A stretch of 5,990 nucleotides of DNA from Bacteroidota bacterium. GTDB lineage: Bacteria; Bacteroidota; Bacteroidia; M30B66. A model generated the notes under the pieces. That model saw only the letters and a list, made by a program, of their open reading frames with translations. It ran no database searches and was not told the DNA's origin. Below, one piece after another: positions 1 through 5,241 of the stretch (position 1 is its first letter; every line of letters begins with the position of its first letter). The position numbers and the translations under genes were made by a program. The DNA lies in contig JAGQVC010000119.1 in NCBI GenBank assembly GCA_020438185.1, positions 1-5,990 of the forward strand, written 5' to 3'.

Positions 1-890
1 TCGTGAATAAACAGATTTCCCGTAAACGTAAGGTCCTGCTTTCTTTTTGGAAGGAATAGCAGTTTGTAACAACGTTCTTCTCCTATGTAAACCGAATCGA
101 CCAGATAATACTTGTAGTATCGCAGGAAATTATCGGTAATCGGGCTGACGAAACTTTTATTGAAAATGAGCAGGAAGTCGTTGTAAATGTTCACGTTCTG
201 GTACATGTCGCCCAGAAACTGGGAAACGCTGGCATTTTTTATTCCTGAGATTTTACTGGCCAGAATGGTTTCCTGTTTTCTATTCGGGTCGGAAGTGTGG
301 ATTACCTTACCGTAGGTTTCGGTGAACGCAACTGGCAGATAAGGTTTGCCGTCCTCGGTGGTATCGGCATAATCGAAAATAAAATTGAAGGGTTTGAACA
401 GCTTCTTTTTGGTGAACCCTTCCTTATAATTGTTCAGGTCGAACTGAATCTTGTTGTACACATTGTATTCGTACGACTGCACCCGATCGGGATTGTTATC
501 CTTTTTATGAGCTACAACTTCACGCATAATGCGGTGAGCGGGATTTTCGCCGGGGCGAATTACCACTTCACGGAGTTGGTAATTGTCGGGAACCAGCCTG
601 ATTTCCAGTTCGGTGAGTTTGTAGCGTTTAATTGCCAGTCGTTGAGGTTTGTAACCCAGAAAACTCACCAGAAGGGTATCAATTGCGCGCTGTGCTTCCA
701 GCTCAAATTCACCATTTATATCTGTTGTAGTTCCAATGGTGGTACCCTTGAAAAGTAAGTTTACAAAGGGCATTGTTTCGCCGGACTGATTGTCGTAAAT
801 AACGCCTTTAACCCGCGTAACCTGAGCCGATGCGGCTAAAGCCACAAGCTGCAGGAATACAAAAAGGACAAGTCGGGTAATTCTGTTCAA
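1..890 (-). CDS. DUF5686 / CarboxypepD_reg-like exported protein, N-terminal part (3' end outside window)
   Basis: The 296 visible residues read without a stop to the window edge; the family usually runs to about 800 residues. A signal peptide covers residues 1-22 (basic LNRITR, then a hydrophobic stretch ending ASA before Gln23). Residues about 26-110 form a carboxypeptidase-regulatory-like beta sandwich, with VKGVIYD, PFVNLLFKGTTIGTTTD, NGEFEL and VSFLGYK. From about residue 115 the sequence is DUF5686-like: YNVYNKIQFDLNN, then SKISGIKNASVSQFLGDMYQ near 212-230, KSFVSPITDN and YYKYYLVDS. By family knowledge this is an outer-membrane-associated protein with a predicted C-terminal barrel and no defined biochemical role. 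The start is TTG at 890-888: an in-frame TAG lies three codons upstream, and the first in-frame ATG (residue 40) would delete the signal peptide and half of the first domain. Family call is firm; function unknown. Confidence 0.9.
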   Translation of the reverse strand, partial: MNRITRLVLFVFLQLVALAASAQVTRVKGVIYDNQSGETMPFVNLLFKGTTIGTTTDINGEFELEAQRAIDTLLVSFLGYKPQRLAIKRYKLTELEIRLVPDNYQLREVVIRPGENPAHRIMREVVAHKKDNNPDRVQSYEYNVYNKIQFDLNNYKEGFTKKKLFKPFNFIFDYADTTEDGKPYLPVAFTETYGKVIHTSDPNRKQETILASKISGIKNASVSQFLGDMYQNVNIYNDFLLIFNKSFVSPITDNFLRYYKYYLVDSVYIGEERCYKLLFLPKRKQDLTFTGNLFIH

Positions 891-932
891 GCTGAGCTAA
901 GTTAAGGCGCGGGGCGGTATCAAAACAAATGC

Positions 933-959
933 AAAAATGTCCGGAAAAGGAACATTTTT
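933..959. repeat. AT-rich inverted repeat in the leader or promoter zone of the DUF5686 gene
   Basis: Perfect 8-bp arms AAAAATGT (933-940) and ACATTTTT (952-959) flank an 11-nt centre that can add two C-G pairs across a one-base bulge. The repeat lies 42 bp upstream of the TTG start of the minus-strand DUF5686 gene. It could be an operator or a leader hairpin. The stem is too AT-rich to call a terminator. The surrounding non-coding stretch (891-1048) contains no gene I can support on either strand, and I found no clear TAnnTTTG element for the DUF5686 gene. Confidence 0.35.
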
Positions 960-995
960 CAGGATAGTTTCAACAATCGGCCGTTTAATTTCCGG

Positions 996-1026
996 AAAAA
1001 AAGAAACCCCGGTGAAGCCGGGGTTT
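996..1026 (-). terminator. Rho-independent terminator of the small membrane protein gene
   Basis: A perfect 9-bp stem, AAACCCCGG (1004-1012) pairing with CCGGGGTTT (1018-1026), closes a 5-nt loop. On the minus strand it is followed by C and then seven T (1002-996). It begins 22 bp after the stop codon of the 53-residue minus-strand gene, so it should end that transcript and separate it from the DUF5686 gene downstream. The plus-strand 3' side (TTTAAAA) is a poor U-tract, so the terminator looks directional. Confidence 0.9.
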
Positions 1027-1048
1027 AAAATATTGTGAAGCACCAGTG

Positions 1049-1210
1049 TTAGCGCACTTTATCGGGGTTTTTATACATCTGTACTATCCAGTAAATTGTG
1101 AAAACAGTAATCAAAAAGATAAACAACAGGTTCACAGCGTTTCCGATAGAAGGCATGAACTTGAAAGAGAATTCAAAAATGTCTTTGAGAGCGTAAACCA
1201 GCGTATTCAT
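1049..1210 (-). CDS. Small single-pass membrane protein, 53 aa (DUF6341-like, tentative)
   Basis: This short reading frame starts at ATG (1210-1208) and stops at TAA (1051-1049). The N-terminal half is amphipathic with aromatic residues (LKDIFEFSFKFMPSIGN, about 8-24). One membrane segment covers residues 26-45 (VNLLFIFLITVFTIYWIV), and the tail QMYKNPDKVR is short and polar. Support comes from a well-placed promoter upstream, a strong terminator 22 bp after the stop, and protein-like composition. From memory, some Bacteroidota genomes place a small DUF6341 protein next to a DUF6427 membrane protein. The neighbour here is DUF6427-like, so I suspect the same family, although here the two genes diverge. 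The family name is an inference; function unknown. Confidence 0.8.
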   Translation of the reverse strand: MNTLVYALKDIFEFSFKFMPSIGNAVNLLFIFLITVFTIYWIVQMYKNPDKVR

Positions 1211-1217
1211 GATTGAT

Positions 1218-1225
1218 TAAATTTG
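1218..1225 (+). promoter_or_regulatory. Candidate -7 element for the DUF6427-purQ transcript
   Basis: TAAATTTG matches the Bacteroidota -7 consensus TAnnTTTG exactly. It would place the transcript start near 1231 and leave a leader of about 40 nt before the GTG at 1273. No TTTG lies at the usual 17-23 bp upstream; the nearest (1184-1187) is 30 bp away. The call therefore rests on the -7 box and its position. Confidence 0.5.
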
Positions 1226-1228
1226 CCA

Positions 1229-1257
1229 CGAAAGTAAGGAAAATCCTTTAATCCAAA
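1229..1257 (-). promoter_or_regulatory. Candidate Bacteroidota promoter for the 53-aa membrane protein gene
   Basis: Read on the minus strand, TTTG (1257-1254) is followed after 17 nt by TACTTTCG (1236-1229). The second box differs from TAnnTTTG at one position. Expected initiation is near 1223, giving a leader of about 12 nt. The spacing fits the family pattern. It interleaves with the plus-strand -7 box at 1218-1225, so the two divergent promoters probably exclude each other. Confidence 0.5.
1236..1248. repeat. Small palindrome between the divergent promoters (possible operator)
   Basis: AAGGA (1236-1240) and TCCTT (1244-1248) are perfect 5-bp arms around AAA. The palindrome sits inside the spacer of the minus-strand promoter and just past the predicted plus-strand start, so a protein bound here could affect both directions. 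Arms this short can occur by chance, so the operator role is speculative. Confidence 0.25.
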
Positions 1258-1272
1258 TTTTTTTTAGGCAAG

Positions 1273-2274
1273 GTGTTCATTTCGTTTTTCAGGACGTCGC
1301 ATTTTATTAACCTGCTCATGTTGCCGCTTGTATTGCTGGTTATGTGGGTTTTTGTGCTTCCCAAACCCGAAATCGGCAATACCGAAAATGCCTTTCCATT
1401 ATTTTTATACGCCTTTCAATCGTTGCGCGAACAGCGCACACTCACGGTAATTGTTTCTTTGCTGTTAATTGTATTGCAGGCATTTTTTCTCACGGCTGTA
1501 ATCAATCGTCAGGGTGTTTTGCGCGATGCGAGTCACCTGCCTGCTTTGCTATATGTGGTTCTGATGAGCTGTTTTCCGGAGCAGCTCAGTTTTAATCCCT
1601 TGCTGTTTGCCAATTTCTTCATCATTATTTTCCTCAATTCCATCTTCAATTTTTTTCGCAGCGATTCAGCTGTTTTCGAAGTTTTTGATGCAGGTTTATT
1701 TATTGGTGTGGCCTCACTTTTTTACTGGCCCTGTTTATTCCTTTTTCCGTTAATCTGGGCAGGTTTGTACGTTCTGCGGCCCTTCGACTGGCATGAATGG
1801 GCTGCAAGCTTTACCGGCGTGTTTTTGCCATTCATATTTTTTGGCGGCATTTTGTACTGGTTTGATATGCTGTCGTTTAACAGCATGAAAGCCATACTGG
1901 AACCTTTTTACAATGTGCAGTTTTCTACGGCTTACAACGGAACCTATATTATCCTTTTTATTATTCTGGCCGGGATTTTAATTGCTTCGCTATTCCGGTT
2001 TTTCCAGGACTTAAACACCTTTGCGCGTATTCGTACCCGGAAGTTTCTGGCAATCATCGTGTGGTTTTTCATTTTTGCGGGACTCAGTTATCTGGTTTCT
2101 GTTAAAAGAACCATGATCAGCCTTTCGTTTCTGGCAATTCCGCTGTCCGTCATCATGTCGAATTACTTTTTATCTTTAAAAAACAAGCTGCTGGCCGAGC
2201 TGGTATTCTTACTTTTGCTTGCTGCGGTGATTTACAATCAGGTACTTTACTTTTTACAATTCTCCAATTTTTAA
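1273..2274 (+). CDS. DUF6427-like polytopic inner-membrane protein
   Basis: The product is 333 residues, very hydrophobic, with about ten predicted membrane segments (roughly 12-29, 57-77, 89-100, 108-127, 138-168, 178-198, 224-243, 257-275, 283-300 and 306-328). Short polar loops carry recognisable stretches: NRQGVLRDASHLPALLY (78-94), FNPLLFANFF (107-116), and LRPFDWHEW (168-176) before the sixth or seventh segment. The opening FISFFRTSHFINLL and this layout resemble DUF6427 proteins of Bacteroidota, whose role is not established. The start is GTG at 1273. The next in-frame ATG (codon 16) would cut into the first membrane segment. A purine-rich AGGCAAGG directly precedes the start. The gene is followed after 9 bp by purQ, suggesting one transcript. 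Whether it has a purine-related role, such as transport, cannot be decided from sequence. Confidence 0.85.
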   Translation: MFISFFRTSHFINLLMLPLVLLVMWVFVLPKPEIGNTENAFPLFLYAFQSLREQRTLTVIVSLLLIVLQAFFLTAVINRQGVLRDASHLPALLYVVLMSCFPEQLSFNPLLFANFFIIIFLNSIFNFFRSDSAVFEVFDAGLFIGVASLFYWPCLFLFPLIWAGLYVLRPFDWHEWAASFTGVFLPFIFFGGILYWFDMLSFNSMKAILEPFYNVQFSTAYNGTYIILFIILAGILIASLFRFFQDLNTFARIRTRKFLAIIVWFFIFAGLSYLVSVKRTMISLSFLAIPLSVIMSNYFLSLKNKLLAELVFLLLLAAVIYNQVLYFLQFSNF

Positions 2275-2283
2275 CAAAAGCTT

Positions 2284-3021
2284 ATGGGTTCAGCAATTCG
2301 CGTTGGTGTGGTAGTTTTTCCGGGTTCAAACTGCGATCAGGATATGGTTGATGCTTTATCGGTTTATCCGGGTCTTGATGTGAGGAAACTCTGGCATAAA
2401 TCGTCCGACCTGGAAGGCTGTCAGCTTATTGTTTTGCCTGGTGGCTTTAGCTACGGCGATTACCTGCGTTCCGGTGCTATTGCGCGTTTTTCGCCAATTA
2501 TGACCGAGGTTATTCGTTTCGCCGCTAACGGCGGATTTGTTTTTGGTGTTTGCAATGGGTTTCAGATTCTTTGCGAGTCGCACCTGCTTCCAGGAGCTCT
2601 GCTACATAACAACTCGCATCAGTTTATTTGTGAGAACGTTTCACTGGTGCCTGTTTCAACCCGGGCTGCTATCACTTCATCGCTTCGGAAAGATCGCAGT
2701 TACCTGATACCAATTGCTCATGGAGAAGGACGTTATTATATTTCTGCAGAAGGATTGGAAGAATTAAAGGGAAACGACCAGATTCTGTTCCGGTATTCTT
2801 CCGCCGAAGGCGAAACAGGAATGGAATTTAACCCGAACGGAGCGCTTGATAACATTGCAGGAGTGACCAACCGCGAAATGAATGTTTTTGGAATGATGCC
2901 GCACCCTGAACGTGCTGCTGACCCGATTTTGGGCAACACCGACGGAAGATTGATTATTGAAGGATTCCTGCAAAACCTGTTTGGCGAAGAACTGGTGAGT
3001 CTTCAAAGTGCTTCGATGTAG
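2284..3021 (+). CDS. purQ: Phosphoribosylformylglycinamidine synthase, glutaminase subunit PurQ
   Basis: PurQ hydrolyses glutamine and passes ammonia to PurL, which with ATP converts FGAR to FGAM, the fourth step of de novo purine synthesis in the cytoplasm. The 245-residue product is a class I glutamine amidotransferase. It has the N-terminal VGVVVFPGSNCDQD (7-20), LPGGFSYGDYLRSGAIA (51-67), the nucleophile elbow GVCNGFQIL with Cys90, and the catalytic pair His207 and Glu209 in MMPHPERA. All active-site residues are intact. It is slightly longer than the usual 220-235 residues; the extra tail (about 232-245) overlaps the converging MFS gene. A separate PurQ implies a PurS and a short PurL encoded elsewhere, because neither is beside it. 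The start ATG is 9 bp after the DUF6427 stop, and no Shine-Dalgarno is evident, as is common in Bacteroidota. Confidence 0.96.
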   Translation: MGSAIRVGVVVFPGSNCDQDMVDALSVYPGLDVRKLWHKSSDLEGCQLIVLPGGFSYGDYLRSGAIARFSPIMTEVIRFAANGGFVFGVCNGFQILCESHLLPGALLHNNSHQFICENVSLVPVSTRAAITSSLRKDRSYLIPIAHGEGRYYISAEGLEELKGNDQILFRYSSAEGETGMEFNPNGALDNIAGVTNREMNVFGMMPHPERAADPILGNTDGRLIIEGFLQNLFGEELVSLQSASM

Positions 3022-4298
3022 TCGAGATCGCGCCCGAAGGTTTCTTTCAGCCCGCTGAGGGCATAAACAGCAAGACCAAGACAGACAGCCCCGGTAATAA
3101 GGGCCGAATTAATACTGCCCAGGCCACTAAGCAGACTAAACAAGCCTGTTATTGGTATTACTGCACCACGAACAAAATTGGGAACCGTTGTGGTAACAGT
3201 GCTTCTTATATTAGTACCAAATTGCTCCGAAGCCATTGAAACAAAAAGCGCCCAATAGCCGGTTCCAACGCCAATCATAAAGCAAATAATGTAAAAGTAA
3301 GTTGCTGACTTTCCGCCGGTTGTAAAGAAGTAAGCCAACACCAGCACAATGCTGGCAATCAGGTAAAGCAGTACGACCTTTTTTCGGCTTCTCCACCACT
3401 GCGAAAGAAGCCCGCTGAGTAAATCTCCGGCCGAAAGGCCGATATAAGCAAACATAACAGCTGTGCCATTTACAACTTCGCCGTTAACATTTAAAACGGC
3501 AGGCGATGCAAAATCTTCGGCATAAGCAACCAGAATGGCAACCGCATACCAAACCGGCAGGCCAATAAGAATGCAGTTCAGGTAGGTTTTGAAAACCTTT
3601 CGTTTGCGAAACAATGCCAGAAAATCACCCCGTTTCACGTCTTTATGCGGCATGCGGTTGTACATGCCTGATTCCAGTGTACCGATGCGAAGCAGCAAGA
3701 GCAGCAAGCCGAGTAAACCACCAACCACATAAGCAACCTGCCAGTTCTGCAGTTGCAATCCCGAAACATTTTCAATGAGGCCGGCAATCCACTCACCCTC
3801 GCCGCCCACAAGAGCCGCCAGCACGGCGCCCAAAGCTCCGAATGTTACAATAATCATGGTTCCATAGCCGCGGTTTTCCTTGCTCATGACTTCCGAAACC
3901 AGTGTAATTCCTGCACCAAGCTCGCCGGCAAGTCCTACTCCGGCAATAAACCTAACGAAAGCGTAAGTTTGAATGTCCGACACAAAGGCGTTCGCCATGT
4001 TTGCAGCCGAGTACATCAGGATTGAACCAAACAAAACCTTGAGTCGTCCTTTTTTATCGCCCAGCACACCCCAGAGTATTCCGCCCAGGAGCATTCCGCC
4101 CATTTGCCAGTTAAAGAGTGAAATGGAGATGTTGCGGATATCGTCGAAGCCTGTAACACCGAGTGCCACAAGGCTTTCCTTTTTAACTACATTAAAAAGT
4201 ATGAGGTCGTAAATATCTACGAAGTAGCCCAGCGCGGCAACCACAATAAGCAATACAGCATTGCGGTCAATTTGCTTTTTGCCGGTTTGCTTACTCAC
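3003..4298 (-). CDS. MFS transporter, metabolite:H+ symporter type
   Basis: The 431-residue product has twelve predicted membrane segments in two halves joined by a basic cytoplasmic loop (about 205-237, with MPHKDVKRGD and FRKRK). The first segment carries acidic residues Asp28 and Asp31 (GYFVDIYDLILF). Loop 2-3 has the MFS signature GVLGDKKGRLKVL (78-90). Segment 4 shows RFIAGVGLAGELGAG (116-130), typical of the sugar and organic-acid symporter branch. SEQFGTNIRST (357-367) resembles the motif before segment 11 in the ProP/ShiA-like group. The substrate is not deducible. The start is GTG at 4298-4296, chosen because it overlaps the upstream hydrolase stop as GTGA, the usual pattern of translational coupling. 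The 3' end overlaps purQ by 19 bp in convergent orientation, with no room for an intergenic terminator. Confidence 0.93.
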   Translation of the reverse strand: MSKQTGKKQIDRNAVLLIVVAALGYFVDIYDLILFNVVKKESLVALGVTGFDDIRNISISLFNWQMGGMLLGGILWGVLGDKKGRLKVLFGSILMYSAANMANAFVSDIQTYAFVRFIAGVGLAGELGAGITLVSEVMSKENRGYGTMIIVTFGALGAVLAALVGGEGEWIAGLIENVSGLQLQNWQVAYVVGGLLGLLLLLLRIGTLESGMYNRMPHKDVKRGDFLALFRKRKVFKTYLNCILIGLPVWYAVAILVAYAEDFASPAVLNVNGEVVNGTAVMFAYIGLSAGDLLSGLLSQWWRSRKKVVLLYLIASIVLVLAYFFTTGGKSATYFYIICFMIGVGTGYWALFVSMASEQFGTNIRSTVTTTVPNFVRGAVIPITGLFSLLSGLGSINSALITGAVCLGLAVYALSGLKETFGRDLDYIEAL

Positions 4299-5158
4299 AG
4301 TTTGCTTTTAAGCCAGTTTAGTGTGTATTGAAACACTTCGTCTTTTTCGGGCTCATTGTGAATTTCGTGGTATAATTCAGGCCACTCCTTAAATTCTGAA
4401 ACCAGACTTGATCTTTCGGCAAATTCGCGTGAAGCTTCAATTGAAGTTATTTTATCGTCGCCACCGTGCATGATAAGCGCCGGAATTTTCAACTCGTTGG
4501 CATGTTGCAGGGCATACAAACCAGCCTGAAAAACATTGGTGAAAAAGGAAGCCGAAATTTTATCGTGCACGTATTTATCCTTTTCGTAAGCCGTTACAAC
4601 AGCCTGATCGTGAGACAAATGCTCTGTTTTAAGCTTTGAAGCCTGAGTGAATCCCGGATGCAGATTACGCATAAGCTGGGCGAGCCACATTTGAAATGCG
4701 GAAGGTTCGAATGCAAGCCTCAGCCAGGGCCCGGTTGCCACAACAGCCTTAATTGCACTTGGTTTTTTAAGCGCATAATTTAAGGCCACATTTCCGCCCA
4801 TGCTGTGTCCGTAAAGGAAAATGGGTTTATCCTTAAACCTCAAAGTTGCTCTTTCGAGCAGCTCATCAACTCCATCGAGCAATTGGTTGTAGTAATTAAT
4901 ATGACCTCTGTTTCCTTCGGTGCGACCGTGTCCACGCTGGTCGTAAGTAATAACGGCAAAGCCGTGAGATGTGAAGAATTCAGCAAGACGGCGGTACCTG
5001 CCGCTGTGTTCACCCATGCCGTGCACCAGAGCAATTACAGCAAGCGGCTCGTCGAGCGGCTGCCAGACCTTACCGTGAACTTTTATCTGGTCCGATCCTG
5101 ATCTCCAGGAAAAATCTGCCTGTTGCATGCGGTTAAAAATATGCGTAAAAATAACCAT
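4295..5158 (-). CDS. Alpha/beta hydrolase, monoacylglycerol lipase-like (Hydrolase_4 family)
   Basis: This is a cytoplasmic serine hydrolase of the lysophospholipase/monoacylglycerol lipase group, expected to cleave fatty-acyl or related esters; the true substrate is unknown. It has the oxyanion-hole segment VHGMGEHSGRY (45-55), YDQRGHGRTEG (72-82), the nucleophile elbow GHSMGG with Ser119, HGGDDKIT with Asp235 as the likely acid, and YHEIHNEP with His264. By comparison with human MGL these complete the triad. Residues about 145-205 form the lid or cap. No signal peptide is seen. The ATG at 5158 gives 287 residues. A second ATG at 5128 (residue 11, MQQADFSW) fits the usual family N-terminus better and may be the real start. 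It is the first gene of a two-gene unit with the MFS transporter, which suggests hydrolysis linked to uptake or export of a related compound. Confidence 0.92.
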   Translation of the reverse strand: MVIFTHIFNRMQQADFSWRSGSDQIKVHGKVWQPLDEPLAVIALVHGMGEHSGRYRRLAEFFTSHGFAVITYDQRGHGRTEGNRGHINYYNQLLDGVDELLERATLRFKDKPIFLYGHSMGGNVALNYALKKPSAIKAVVATGPWLRLAFEPSAFQMWLAQLMRNLHPGFTQASKLKTEHLSHDQAVVTAYEKDKYVHDKISASFFTNVFQAGLYALQHANELKIPALIMHGGDDKITSIEASREFAERSSLVSEFKEWPELYHEIHNEPEKDEVFQYTLNWLKSKL

Positions 5159-5198
5159 GTTCCTGAATTTGGAAGTGTAATTTTATCGGGCGGCTCAA

Positions 5199-5224
5199 TT
5201 TGCCTCTTTCATTTCGTAGGTTTG
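5199..5224 (+). promoter_or_regulatory. Candidate Bacteroidota promoter for the EEP-family gene
   Basis: TAGGTTTG (5217-5224) matches the -7 consensus TAnnTTTG exactly and lies 17 bp before the ATG at 5242, giving a leader of about 10-12 nt. A TTTG (5199-5202) lies upstream, but the 14-nt spacing is shorter than the usual 17-23, so the -7 box carries most of the weight. In the 83-bp divergent gap I found no comparable perfect box for the hydrolase on the minus strand. Confidence 0.55.
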
Positions 5225-5241
5225 AAACATAAATTAGTGTC

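Noticed and set aside
297..758. Open 153-codon plus-strand frame
   Set aside because: It is antisense to the well-supported DUF5686 gene, has no recognisable domain, and reads as a shadow frame.
892..928. Possible weak promoter TTTG-16-TAACTTAG just before the TTG start on the minus strand
   Set aside because: The -7 box deviates from TAnnTTTG in its last four bases, and it would give an essentially leaderless TTG-start message, which I consider unlikely without mapping data.
1344..1595. Open 83-codon plus-strand frame
   Set aside because: It lies wholly inside the DUF6427-like gene in another frame. Its Cys/His content comes from frame-shifted reading of hydrophobic codons.
2356..3006. Three minus-strand open frames opposite purQ
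   Set aside because: All are antisense to an intact purQ and lack protein-like composition, promoters or terminators.
3690..3715. Repetitive agcagcaag-type stretch
   Set aside because: It encodes the poly-leucine membrane segment of the MFS protein (residues 198-203). It is a codon-level effect, not a DNA repeat element.
3753..4212. Two plus-strand open frames opposite the MFS gene
   Set aside because: The MFS gene is intact on the other strand with all family motifs. These frames show no domain.
4805..5101. Open frames on both strands within the hydrolase gene
   Set aside because: They are shadows of the hydrolase reading frame, which contains the full catalytic triad.
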